From positions 62,001 through 126,000 of the forward strand of contig JALIZF010001544.1 of NCBI GenBank assembly GCA_029948255.1: 64,000 nucleotides of DNA. The letters are read 5' to 3'. Under the pieces are notes generated by a model. The model had not been told where the DNA came from. It ran no database searches and saw only the letters and a list, made by a program, of their open reading frames with translations. Both the position numbers and the translations under genes were made by a program. The DNA comes from Telmatactis stephensoni. Taxonomy: Eukaryota > Cnidaria > Anthozoa > Actiniaria > Isophelliidae. Below, piece after piece: positions 46,648 to 58,902 of the stretch (its first letter is position 1; each line of letters starts with the position of its first letter).

Positions 46648-49600
46648 TAGGTTGTATCTTTTGCATGTACACCGATTTGTACAGCAGTTTGACTTGCAAT
46701 TACATTTAACAATCTCCAGTAGTGCCTTGGGAGCAGCTGGACCATCTGTTTTGACAGGTAGTAGCTTGTCATCAACTAACTGACATCCCCATTCCATTGG
46801 CAGTAGAGAGTCATTTCCCTTCCACTGTTGTACTTGGAAATATACCCTCATACTGTGAAAGGCAGCTGCTGCTGATGTGGGTGGAAGATTTTCAGGTTGA
46901 AGGCATGACGACCCAACAGAAACCTTTTTACGAAAATGGGTATGTCGCAGTGAGGTGAGGGTGATGTCCCCCTTTCCGCTGTTATAAAGGGATAGAAACG
47001 CCTTCTCTCCAGCAGCAATCACTTCTTCCCTTGTCTTGCTTTGGCAGCCAAACACTTGTGCTTGTTCCCGGAAGCTCTGCTCTTTTTGGAACTTCTTTAA
47101 TGCCAGCACTTTACCTATTCCATGAATCCGAGAAGTGGTATCACAACCAAGAAATGTATGTAAAAACAATATGTTGTCACATACGTCGGATCCCAAGGTA
47201 GCCTTCACCTTCTTGATGTCCCAGATTCTTCCATTGTTTTTGGATCTTGATTTTGGCTCAGGCTTGAAAAAAATGTCGTTCAAGCTGTTGTCTACATGAT
47301 AACAGAGAAGTACCAGCAGGTCAGTGTCATCGCCAACAAGAACAGTTGGGAAGGTTCGGGCGGAATTTACCGCTGTGAGAACGATCTGAAGGTCAGCGTC
47401 ACCTGGAGCATGGACTGTATTATATCCAGCTGATTCAAGCTTTGCACTCAGTAGATTGATAAACTGCTGTTTGTTGGTGGACAAGAATTGGACAAGAATT
47501 GATCCTTTTTTAATTTCACTTCCATGTCCGGTTGAAAACTGACTGTCGGACCATATATCGGACCATATATGCCTGTATGTCTCATGTGGGTACAATCCTT
47601 TATACTAGGACCATCATCATACCCATCAAACACAATTGTTACATTGCCAAGATATCTGTGACGAATATATTGTGTGCACAGGTCACATACTGCATCATAC
47701 GTTAGGCCACTACACCATGGCACACGATGGAGAAGAGCACCGGCATCCAGTACAAATTGATATGTTTGCTGTGGAAGGGCAAGAGGTGATTGATGGCTAA
47801 TGAACTCGTTCCAGATAGCATCCGCCAACACAGGTTTGTTTGCCTGTCTGGGCAGCAGAGAAGCATCAAAGAGTGAAGGTGGCTAGCTACATATTCAAAA
47901 AGTTCTTTAGGATTTTCGTATCTTCTTTCTGATGCGACCAGAACAAATCTTTGAAACAGGAGTTGTGGATCTATTTGAACAGTGCTTCCTTTTATGCTAA
48001 TAGCGCACTTTTCTGCAAGTGTGACAACTTGATCTTTCTTTTTGAAAGAGTATTCATGTACAAATTTTCCTTTCATTGATGCAAGTATACTCTCTCCTAC
48101 ATTTTTTGCCTTGTCTGCATTTACTTTTTGGTCTGCAACGACACCAGTGGAAATACTTCGAAGTGAGGGATCTTCACTGTAAGGGTTTCTTGAGCAAAGG
48201 TATCTTATCATTTCCATTGAATCTTTAAAATCCCGTTCTTGTCTGGCTGTAGATGTGTCTACATGCTGCTCACTGGTGGAATATTTCACATCTGCATTGC
48301 ATCGTTGATTTGTGCACACATAGGCATCGACAACAACCATACTAGACATACCTCCGTCATTCCACGTCCTCTGGTAAGACCACCCGTAAGACCTCAGTAT
48401 TCTTTTCTTTGAGATCAGTCATCATTTGTAAGTAGAGATAAACAGACTTGGCATACAGATTATGGCCTGAAGCAGCAAAATAAGGAAGCATGTCATGTAG
48501 GGATTGAAGGTGGAGGTTCCAATTTCCAGTTCTTTCAGCTCTTATAATTTTCTCAGGATATCTATCATCTCCATATATTGCATCCAGAGCACCGCAGTCC
48601 GACGGCCTTTCATGGAATTCCTAAAAAGTATTAATAAAAATAATCTATTATTCAATGGCCAAAACAAGTAAATATATAGAGAGGAACAGACGTTCATATG
48701 GAATTAATTGCTATTATCAACTTATTTCTTATTTTTCATCTTGAGCACAGCCGATTTCTGTATTCTCTATGTTAACTTCTGGAATGGAGACGTTTAGTGT
48801 GTCAGTAACTTCATCAGCAACATCATCTTGCGTGTAGACTTCTGTATTCTCTATGTTGACTGTTGGGATGGGGATGTGTAATGCATCAGATACAAGTATT
48901 GAATTCAAGGCTGCATCAACAAGTAAATGACCTCTGACGGCTCTTGAGATAGCTTTACCAGACAGCATGTGGACAACTGCATTACTTGAATATGCCAGTT
49001 CAAGCACGTCTTTAATACCTGATCCAGCCATTAAATGTCCAATACAGCCCAGAAAGCTCATCTCGATGTGGAGTCCCCCTAAACGTACAACCATGGATCT
49101 CAAGTCACTGCCCAATGGCTCATTTTGTACAATGGTCAACGCTTTCCACCATAGTGGCTGGTCGAACGTGTAAATTGGCGTAACATGGTAGCGTTTGGCT
49201 TGCTGAGTTATAAACCAAAGTGTAGAATATATGCAGGTCGTATCACCATGGTTCATATCAATCATCGGTAGGAAAAATACAGATGACTTGCCAGGGTGTG
49301 TTCCCTTACACACTAGTTGCAGACCAGGATGGCCTTGGAGACCATAGTAATGGAAGAGTTAACTTGAACAATAGATCTAGATTTGATGCATGATCGCGAA
49401 TATCAAGATTCTTTAACTCATCATACTTCAATGATGTACATTCGTTTGGACTTTGATAGTTAACAATGTTTATACCTCCTACCGCACAAAGTTCCTCATT
49501 TGTTACCAATTTAGATCTGTAAGGGATTTTTGGACTCGATGTTGAACAGGGAGTTACTGTGGCAACAATTCCCATTCCATGAAAGGTGCCAGTGCCATCT

Positions 49601-51716
49601 AGTGTTCTTATATTATGGTCGACATTGTCTGCTGCATACTGCATGAACTTGCCTGGTATCCAGCCTGGAATATCAGTTCAACGTGTGACAGCTGCACTTC
49701 TTTCATAATTTTGCACTGTAGGATAGGATGAGCAAAATCCGTGCGAATTCAGTGAATCGATTAAATATTTTGATGCAAAATGGTGGTGCATCTGGACTGC
49801 TAGAAAAAGCTGTAATGGTGCTAGAAGTGCTTTTGGTCTTGACGCTTGGGTAATGGCCTGGCCAAGTGAAGCAATATTTTCAATTTAACATCTTTACCTT
49901 TTATCAGCGAGCTTAAAAAAATCTGAAGTAAATCTGGCACAAACTTAATTGCTTCATCTGCAGATGAAACTTCATGAAGTGAAGGATATTCTTGTCCTTT
50001 GGCTTCTAACTTTTTAATTCGTTTCTAATGAGTTCTGCGGCTGTTTTTACTATGCACAATTTTTCTTTATCTCCATCTTCCTGCTTAGGTTGACAATAAA
50101 ACTCATTTATTATTGAAGCTGCTGTTCGATGAAAAGTAACTACATTAGCTACATTCATGATAGTAGTTATGACAATGTTATCTCCAAAGTGCTCTAAGAG
50201 TTTTGCTTTCATATATTTGACAGTGTATGCCTCTTCACTTGATCCACGGAGATATTCTTGCATCTTACCACATAAATCTGAGACACTCACTTGATCATCA
50301 TCATTGTTTTTCAAGAACTCAATAACATTCAAAAACGCATCATTTTTATATTCATCAACTGGGCGTCCTTGCCATTGCACTTTTTGGGTTGGCTGTTGAG
50401 AATCATTAAACTGCTTTGGAATCTGTTTGTTTGTTCGGAAATTTACACTGCATTGTTGGTGATAAACGGCATCAGCAGCATGCAGATCGCTCACAAACTC
50501 TATCCTTCAGAAAACGTCTTTTGACCAATCCTCATTTCTTGTTTTGCATACTTGATAAATTGACTTTTGAAAGTCCATAGTTCGCACAGGTATAACGTCA
50601 AACCCTCGTTTTTTCCCATCATACTTTGCTGGTTTTCCACACAAAAAGCAATGCTCTTTGAAAACAAATATTGGCTTTAGGGAACGCCTGATGGGGAATT
50701 GTCACTGACAGGATTTGATTTGAGGTTAAGTTTAGCTGGTCTACGACAAAAGTTACGGCGACATATCACATGCACAACTTGACCAACACTCGCATGGATC
50801 ACTTGGCTTGATTTATGAAGAGAGGAAACGTTATTGATGCCATCAGCTCCTTTTTTTCCAAAACCACTGTTTCTTGTCCATTCTGCAAACTTTCTCCACA
50901 AATTAACCACTTATCCATGACCCACGTCTGTTCATTCTTGTCGCTGATCGCTTTGCAATTTAGATTTAAAAATGGCAAAATTATTAGACAAGAAATTCTC
51001 AAGGCATTGCTTTTATATTCGTCCAAAAATGTATCTAGCTAGTCTATAACTTACCTTTAACCGTAGGAAAGCAACCAAAAGAAAAATGACTAAGAAGAAA
51101 TAGAAATATAACAACAAATTTTAGCTTCATAAAGGAGAACTTCCAGAAATCGTAGCACTGTATAGAAATCTGCAAGGCATCACAAGAGTGATATGAGAGA
51201 GGTCTGGACACTACTTTATTCACATTTTTGTGGAAAATAAGCTGCTTACCCTTTCAAACAAGATAAATCTTTACTAATGTTGTTACAATAGACCATGATA
51301 TACAACAAAATAGTATTTAAATCAATATTATATCAACAATAATAAATTTCTTAATTTTGGGCTTCCTGTGTTCAATGACAAATCAAATGTTTGAAAAAGA
51401 ATCGTCAAACTTACCTCTTTTACATAAAATTTGCACAACTCTGGCTTATTGTTGATATTCACACACTTTGAGATTGTACAATAAAATTATTTATTGAATT
51501 TGTAGTTTATTTTTGGCACATTGTCCTTTTTCTCGAATTAAACTTCCTGTAATTTTTGTAGCTTTAAAACCTATTTTTGAGGACGTTCCACCAATGGGAT
51601 TTTTTGGGAGTTTTAGTATGTTGCTTAGGCCAAACTCATTCAAATACCGTTGAGAAAAAATTATGTTGCAATTTGTTCCAACCCACCCCTCAATATTTCA
51701 CTGGATGACTGGACTA

Positions 51717-51821
51717 AAGCCAAAGAATACACATACAAAGCTCAACAATGTGCTAACTTTAACAACCACCACAAGGCAAAAGATCTCCCTGTACTACAAC
51801 CTGGAACCAACGTGTGGTTAA
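51717..51821 (+). pseudogene. Gypsy integrase C-terminal fragment between two insertions
   Basis: It encodes KEYTYKAQQCANFNNHHKAK and DLPVLQPGTNVWL, the connector and start of the C-terminal domain. It is bounded by the Academ-like end (GGACTA/AAG) on the left and by TTAA of Kolobok-like copy III on the right. Only about 100 bases separate the two insertions. Confidence 0.85.
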
Positions 51822-52093
51822 GGTAGTCGCACCGGCTATTTTTAGGTCATTTTTTAAGTCATTGTACAACATGAATTGCAAGTAGTACATCACAGGAAGT
51901 GCGTGGCAAATTTTTAGAAAGAAATCTGTTTTCTTTCATACATTTTTCTTTGTTCAAAAATCAAAAATTTCACAGGAACCGGAAATAATTTTACAAGCTG
52001 TGTTACTAAGGAATTCTGAAATTTGAAGCGAGAGGAAGTAAGAAACGGACCGCATGTTTTCACACCTTGGCTGCATTCCTCTGCAAACTCAAC

Positions 52094-53179
52094 ATGGAAG
52101 CCGTACGAGAGAACGCTCTACTTGTTTTTAACAATGAATTTACAAAAACTGGGTAAGTATATACGTAAATGGTATTTAAAGACTGTGCAGTTTTAGTTGA
52201 GCAATTTATGTGTGTTTTAAAATGTAATTAGACTAGAAAATGCACCCGAAGGTTTGCTAAACCTACTAAAGACTTACCAACGCAGGCCTGGCGAGTCTGC
52301 CGATTGTATGAGAAAAAGGATGTATAAGCGCCTCTTTGGCATCTTATGGGTAAGCTCGATAATAGTTATTCATTTTGACAAAATAATGTTGCTAGTTCAC
52401 TTTGGCAGTTTGTATTATAAACGCTTTAGTGTTGCATTATCTTACAAAGTGAGTAAGCCACTAACTAATCCACCATTTTAAATCAGGGCAAAAGCGTGAA
52501 AATTTATATAAATTCAGACCGATTTGACTTCTCAAAACTGCATATTTTTTCAATAGAATTGCGGAAACATGTCTCATTTTTTTAAAAGATATATTGATAT
52601 TTGCAAGTTCTATTATTGCCGGTATTAGGTATTAGGCAACTACATGTTGAGAAGTGAGCGAGCTCGTATCTTAGAAACATTCGCGAAAATATATATACTG
52701 GAATTCAAATAACCAATACAAATCCTTGCTTTTAATTCTCATACCTGTTTTATTGATTCACTAGTTTGGTAACAGCATTGGCCTAAGATCGATGTCCGGG
52801 ACGCAAACCCCCACTTATGTGTACCCAAATGCACTCAAACAAGTTATACGTAGCCTAATTCAAGGGGAACTGGCAGACTATGCCGACCCAACTGGCTCAC
52901 GCGTAAGTATCAACTTTTTTCATGCTCTACTCTCAAAATAATTTTGCCATGTAAGACTGTCTGTCAAGTTAAAAGTTGCCTCAGAGCAAATATTGATCTG
53001 AATTTGATTGATTCGATGGTCAGGGGCCACATCATGCATGCTCTTTGAATACCATTTTGTAACATGTATTGTTTTTGTTTTTGCTTTAACCATGAGTCAT
53101 TGTTTTTCAGGTCTACAAAGTAACACTTCAAGATCTGCACACTGCAAAATGGCCTGCTAAAAAGGGGAAAAAGAATTAA
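52094..53179 (+). CDS. Small four-exon gene of Kolobok-like copy III, function unknown
   Basis: The exons are 52094-52152, 52232-52349, 52765-52902 and 53111-53179. Each intron starts GTAAG and ends AG, and the phases agree, giving 127 residues from ATG to TAA. Each exon alone is too short to stand out as a reading frame. The protein starts MEAVRENALLVFNNEFTKTG, has a basic middle (CMRKRMYKRLFGILW) with one helix-like stretch, then PNALKQVIRSLIQGELADYA, and ends with a lysine-rich tail (WPAKKGKKN). I recognise no domain. Its place mirrors that of the P2X7-C-like gene in copy II, so an accessory role in transposition is possible. There is no stop or shift. Confidence 0.8.
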
Positions 53180-54289
53180 TTTTTACAAGCAATAATTGTT
53201 ATCTCTGCTATGTATTTTATTTCTTTTACAATCAATCATTTGACACATTAAAAAATGATTCGATAAAATATATGAAAACAAAAATACAGTACTTTATAAC
53301 ACGTTGTTCAATAGATGACAGTTCACATTTTTCTGAAATAATGACCTATTTATATGTGCACTAAAAACCAAGGAAAAACACTGAATATCCTTTCAGTTTG
53401 TATTTTGCTTTTGTTATACAGCCTGTCTTATAAAGGTTGTCCACCTATTGAAAGACATTTCCCTTTATATTTTGTATTGGAAATGTTTATTTCAGGTGAA
53501 CAACCTTTACAAGATAGCCTATATAGACCTAACCTTAATAAATATATTTCTCTCATTTTTGAGACTATGACTTAGTACTCTCTAGTAGCAGTAACTAAGA
53601 ACTACAATGTACTGTAAACAAAGTTATATTCAGGTATTTTGCATGATAAAATGGTTTGTATGTAGCCATTGCTATGACACATTTCACATTTTTATAAAAG
53701 AAATTGAAAACAAGCACATACTTTGCTATGTTGAATTATAGAGCACTTTGAATTGACCAGAACATATGAAAAGTGTCAAAATTACTTATATCCTGTTCTG
53801 GTCTCAATGAACTTTCTGCTAATAAATCAACATAACACAAGCTTGAGTAAATTGTTTCATTTAGCAATAAAGTGAATGGTTTTGCAAGAGTTTGTGCAAA
53901 ATTATTTAACTAAGGTTTCAGTGTTTGCATTCTGTTAGTAAAAAAAAATGAGCAGCAAAACATTATTAATTGGCCAGTTGGCATCGTTAATATCTTTGAG
54001 GAATACATAGTCTGTTCAAATCACATGACAAAGCTCTTCAACAAATGCTCTGAGTGATTAAGACTACTGATTTTTTTTGAAAGATTATGAATAATCATGG
54101 GATTTATAATCATTGATTCCTATTGGTCGTTACAATAAAAACTTATTGTTGAATCATAGTATATATACTGCTGATGTATTTGTCGTTTATAAGTAATTTG
54201 TGAGCCATTTTGAATATCTAAACTACCAGGCCCCTTTCTAGTCATCACCATCATCAGAACCTTCCTCACTCCAATCATCAGAATCTCAG

Positions 54290-54590
54290 TCCTCCAAATC
54301 ATCAGAACCTTCATTAATCCCAACATCATAATCAGAAACTTCCTCACTGTTATCGCCATCATCAGAAGATTCCTCAATGTCATCGCTATCATCAGAACCT
54401 TCCTCAGTGCCATCACTATCATCAGAACCTTTCTCACTGTCATCACTATCATCAGAATCTTTCTCACTATTATCGCTATCATCAGAACCTTTCTCACTGT
54501 CATCACTATCATCAGAAGATTCCTCAATGTCATCGCTATCATCAGAACCTTCCTCAATGTCATCACTATCATCAGAACCTTTATCTCTAT
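54290..54590. repeat. Coding minisatellite, 30-bp unit, about ten copies
   Basis: On the minus strand the units encode GSDDSDDSEK-like decapeptides at the transposase C-terminus. They vary between units (DIEE, NSEK, GTEE) but keep the frame, so selection or recent expansion has kept it open. Confidence 0.85.
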
Positions 54591-55715
54591 CAGCAACAAC
54601 CTTATGAGCTTCTTTACTTTTATTCAGTGGACAAGAGCGGTGACTTGTACGCTGGTGATTCTGGGACCCACATCTACACCTCCTTCCACTGACAATTGAA
54701 CTACCATTCCCTGAAACAACTTGTTTAGCAGCCAACAAAACTTCACTTTCAACTCCCTCGATTACATTATCATTATCATCATCATCATCACTTCCATAAG
54801 TATGAGTGAGAGCCTGACGTCTGGTCCATCGTCTTCTCTCCTCCTGGTCTTCTCTTCTGGCTGTTTTCTGTGAAATCCTTTTCTTCTTCCCTTCTTCAGA
54901 CTGTTTCCTTCGAAGAGCATCCATCCTTTCCTTTGCAGCTTTTTTCAATGCTGTCAAAACAGCAGTAGTGAGTGGCAACCTAAGTCTTCTGTACAATTCA
55001 GTGACCCAGTGAAAATCATCTCCATGGTTCTCAGAGCACCATGTCATGTTGCCTTGCAGCAAACCACAGTTTGTAGACGTCATGTAGTGCAGTCTGTGAA
55101 GTAAATAGAAAGTAATATAGTCTCTATAATAAAATTTAATATTAGGTCTAATGTCCAAGTTGTGACAGAAAGGCAATGAGAATGTCATAACTAACAATGT
55201 CATTGTCAACTTACTCACTTATTTTGATTAGGTTTGTCACTCCCACAACCAAAATAGATTGTGAACAGGGTATATTGGCATTGTGTGTTTGCCATCAGTT
55301 CAATGGCATTGGACAACCATAATGGGCAAAAACCATAATTTCTCTTGTATTATGCCTATGTTTGAGTTAGGTTACTGCCATATATCTGTTAATCTACTAC
55401 TAACAAATTAGCACAAAATAATGTTTAGTTTGGTATTAACAAACTAAACATTTATTTGAAAAATAAAACAGTATAATACCAGACAAAATGATACATGTAG
55501 ATTATACTTGGACATGAATGTATAACTGATTTTGTGAGCAACAAGTATGTAGTATCAAAAAAGCATTAGTATTGCTATAAGCAAAGATGACATAATTTAG
55601 AACTGATGAAAAACAATACTTTTTACTCACTACATTTCAAGAAAAGGGAACAATGAAATGTTAGATAAAATGTTTATGCTGATTTTTCGGTATGTGTTGG
55701 CAAACATAAAATTAA

Positions 55716-55885
55716 AAGAGTCTATGAATATTGATATCTTGGTGTGGTCCTGGATGATAGCCTTAGATGGAACAGCCATGTGAAACACTTGACATCAAAG
55801 GTTAGGAAAATAATTGATCGGCTAAGTCGTTCTAGAAAACAGATATCCATCTTTACAGCTTCAGTATTTATTACTTTTGTAATTT
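55716..55885 (+). pseudogene. LINE reverse transcriptase fossil in transposase intron
   Basis: The plus strand encodes YLGVVLDDSLRWNSHVKHLT and KVRKIIDRLSRSRKQISIF, a well-known segment near the thumb of LINE reverse transcriptases. It lies within intron 2 of the copy III transposase, in the opposite orientation. It is about 170 bases, and no more of the LINE is visible. Confidence 0.65.
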
Positions 55886-58800
55886 TTAGTGTTTCTAAGG
55901 ATAACAATACTAGTAGTATTGATCAAGTTACCCTAGTAAAATGAAAGTATAATGAAGTATCAATTATAACACTGCTAAAAAGTAGAAGTGAATATGTCTT
56001 ACCTGCAAAGGCTTTGATTCTTTGCTCTGAAATGAGGTAGTACTGTGAAGTGTGCTTCACACAGGTTCGATTGACCCCTTCCCATCTCTCGGTGTATCAC
56101 TGAGTGTGCATCTGATGCTCTAAGCTCACATTCAATTCTGTAGGCCATGTGATGGAAGCTACATTTGATGACATTGGTTGTGCTGTATGGTTTTCCTTTG
56201 CATTTGTGATTTTCATCTTTACATTTGCCACAATAGCATACAGTTTGTGGATGGAACCCACATTCACCACCTTCCCAACTGTGAATGTCTATGCAGTGAT
56301 ATTGGGACAGGGCCCTCATCCGCCTTGCATATTCAGCAGGAGTCTTGCATTGCTGAAGGCAGCAGAAATGGTTTATTCTTGCATTGAGAATAAACTGTTC
56401 TGATAAACATCCACATCCTTTACTATGGCGTTTGCATTTGCAAATTAAAGCTTCCATCTTAGGAAACTTCTGCTTCCATCTTGACACCTGTCCAGCAGGA
56501 AACCTTTTGAGTTTTGCTGCCTCCTTTAAATTGTTGGCATGAGCTCGGCCAACATGCCCACCACATTTGTAAACTCATTGAGGTTCAGCACCAAAAACTG
56601 ATTCAACTGAGGATTTAGAGCTTGAATCGGCATCTTGCCACACAACAGCAACTTCGCAACCTTCATCTTTGCATTGCTGATAGCATTCTTCCGCAAGAAT
56701 CCCTTCCATGGATTTCGCTGTCCCTTTGAACAGCTGCTCCTTTTCCTTCCCTCTCATGCATTTGTGGCCGAACCATAGCAAAGCACCAGTGAGGTAGTTT
56801 TTAATGATAAAGGAGCCATTCTTGCTAAAATGGCCCCTTGTATGCCATACTCCATCTGACGTTACTACAGCCCTCTTCCAACTTCCAAGTAATGCATCAT
56901 ATTTCTTCTTCATTGCAGATTTTGCCTCTTCGCACATCTCATTCAAAATGTCCGTAACATGGGGGTAAATGAGGCTTATAACCTCAAAGTATCTGTTCTT
57001 AGAAATTGCTGGTATTCCCAGGAACTGATTCAATGTCTTGTTGAACTTAGCAAAACCATGCCCAGATATAATGAAGGCTACAGCAAGGGACAATCCTACA
57101 ACTGTCCTCCGTGAACCCTCCACCATTGCTGATCCTTCGAACATGATGTTTCGATGACTGCAGCCAGTACAGATAAATGTAATGTTTAGGGTGCCTCCAA
57201 GGCCAATTGTTTCAATACTAGATGGAACAAGGACACCTAAAAGGAAAATACACAATATTAATTCACAAAGAATTTTACAAATTATAATTATAAAAATTAT
57301 TAATAAAGAAGATGCTCTACTCTACTGTACTTTACAGTCATTGTCAACATGCATGTGGAATAATTCAATCTTTTTTAAAATAGGTACAGCTTAGTGACAA
57401 AAGTTGTAAAATTGTTACATTGAGAAACAAGATTTGTTTATACCTGGCATTGATAATATTTTTCAAAAGTTTCTACTTATTTTGCAAGTTGCTTGGCAAA
57501 TCAGTTTTCTTTTATTATAAACTCATCTTATACATATAAATAGGGGGTAGCCAAAGAAATACATGTGTATGGATGATTGACATCTGTCAAAGTCAAGCAC
57601 TTACTTCAGTGAAAGCCTTGTTCTACATGTAGCTTTGTAGATTAGCACAAAAGTTCGAGTTTACATGTATTATTGTGACCACCTCTACTGTCAGCTAATA
57701 CACAAGCAATGATTGTATTTTATTATCAGCTATATTATATTTCAAACTAGAAATACATGCAGCACTCAGTAGATATTTCAAGGCCATGTGCAAGGAATTG
57801 TTTACTATGTGATTCTTTGATACAATTTTCATTTGAAAATGCTGCATTAGACAACTTTAGCTGATAGAAAACAAAATTCAACAATCCACTATTATCGTAC
57901 CGAAAAGACTCTTTGTAGTATTTCAGTGTATGAAGAAATCTTTACCAGGGATGATTTATACATGAATTTAAACCAAAATACAAATAAAGAAATTTGTATT
58001 ATTGATGTCTTACCGTTGCAATCCTTGGTACAACATCGTGATGTTTTGTTTAAATTATCCACAAAGGTTACGATCTGTGAGGACTCACATACAAATAGCT
58101 GTTGCTCAACTTTGGAAGTTGTAACAGTGACTGACTGTTTAGTTGTCAAGTTTCTCATCGGTGCCATCTCTTTCTTTGGACTTGGCTCGAATTCTGATTG
58201 TTCAGATGCGCTTGATTCAAGTACACAGTCCGATCTTCCTCTTTTGAGTACCGTTTTCTTGACTGTTTTCAAGGAATAATAGCTTGTCTTGCCTGGAGAG
58301 GAAATTTCACTTTGTTACTTGACGAGTAATTTGTCACTTCGGAGCTCCATTCCTTGGGCAGCACAAAATCAAGTCTTGAAGTGCAGCCAATGCCCCTTGC
58401 TTCTGCTCCAGCCTTTCCCTTTTCTGTTAAAATCTTTCTTCTCTCTTTTTTTGGCAATAGTTTCTTCTTTTTGCGCCCCATTTGGAAGTTATAATCAAAA
58501 ATACTAAGTAAAACAGTCAAGATGGCGAATGCAGTAAATGGTGTGCGCTAGAATGCGCATGTCCAAAGCTGGAACGGAAGTGATTTGGTCAAATCACGCC
58601 TCCTGATACGCGCTTCATTGATTTCAGCATAGCAACAACAATAACAAACCCCAATCCACCACAGTCAGGTCTTGAAATGACCTCCTGTGTATGCCCTAGA
58701 CAGTAACTATTTGTTGCAAAATGGCCGACAAACATGGACAATCACGATGCCTGTTCGTTTTGAGTGTTTCTTCAAAGAAATACAAGCTGAGAAAGAAAAG

Positions 58801-58902
58801 TAATCGACCACATGTGCTCAGCAACACTTTCAACACGTTTTATTGCATGAGGATTCAAGTTTTGGCTTCGAAATTTGGTACAACCATTCAAAATACTAGA
58901 GT

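Larger units (their letters stand above)
44386..46649. mobile_element. Segment bounded by two near-identical MITEs, inserted at TA
   Basis: The outer borders are TA at 44386-44387 and 46648-46649. If the block with one TA is removed, the CXC domain of the Academ-like transposase becomes continuous, so it entered as a unit or grew in place. Two MITE copies in direct orientation bound 1.75 kb of unrelated non-coding sequence (44644-46392) with several GGATCACCA / TGGTGATCC motifs. It resembles a composite transposon. Confidence 0.75.
44272..51026 (-). pseudogene. Academ-like transposase with XPG/FEN-like nuclease and CXC domain
   Basis: From the N-terminus: a zinc-binding region (CGESLQNGQE, VICRRNFCRRP, CFLCGKPAKYDGKKRG, LHAADAVYHQQCSVNF) at 50.9-50.4 kb; a central region with ADNVDHNIRTLDGTGTFHGM and PMIDMNHGDTTCIYSTLWF, FDQPLWWKA and HMLSGKAISRAVRGH (DDE-like); RTGNWNLHLQSLHDMLPYFA; then a PIN/XPG-like nuclease (VFDGYDDGPSIKD, GDADLQIVLTA, VLVGDDTDLLVLL, FLGCDTTSRIHGIGK) at 47.8-47.0 kb; and a CXC domain (CNCKSNCCTNRCTCKRYN) interrupted by the MITE composite and resuming with CTAACGTC at 44.3 kb. 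Frameshifts near 50850, 50500, 50000 and 47500 and a stop near 48370 disable it. Confidence 0.82.
43820..51716 (-). mobile_element. Academ-like DNA transposon, 7.9 kb, with long TIRs
   Basis: The ends are TAGTCCAGTCATCCAGTG at 43820 and CACTGGATGACTGGACTA ending at 51716; AAG (or AAAG) is repeated on both sides. The inverted similarity continues inward, with gaps, for about 300 bases (left to about 44180, right from about 51370), including GGTTGGAACAAATTGCAACA and CTCAAAGTGTGTGAATATCA. The 3-4-bp target size and the XPG-like nuclease in the encoded protein fit the Academ superfamily as I know it. The gene inside is damaged and carries a 2.3-kb MITE-bounded insert. Confidence 0.8.
54286..58481 (-). 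pseudogene. Kolobok-like transposase, copy III, three exons with two lesions
   Basis: Exon 1 (58481 down to 58014) starts MGRKKKKLLPKKER and is basic, then acidic; compared with copy I it lacks one base near 58300, which shifts the frame. Exon 2 (57236 down to 56003) carries GLGGTLN, SDGVWHTRGHFSKNG, WFGHKCMRG and VVWQDADSSSKSSVESVFG, then TGA at about 56575-56577 where arginine is likely, then CGGHVGRAHANNLKEAAK and many cysteines. Exon 3 (55093 down to 54286) continues with CRCGSQNHQRTSHRSCPLNK, a zinc knuckle, and a long acidic SDD repeat tail. Introns are 57237-58013 and 55094-56002, both GT-AG. It binds and cuts transposon ends in the intact state; this copy is nearly, but not fully, open. 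Confidence 0.85.

Noticed and set aside
56575..56577. TGA as a selenocysteine codon in the copy III transposase
   Set aside because: No stem-loop typical of a selenocysteine insertion element was seen, and a CGA-to-TGA change is simpler.
58276..58310. A tiny intron in exon 1 of the copy III transposase to explain the frame change
   Set aside because: The space between the only possible donor and acceptor is about 29 bases, too short to splice; a one-base loss relative to copy I explains it better.
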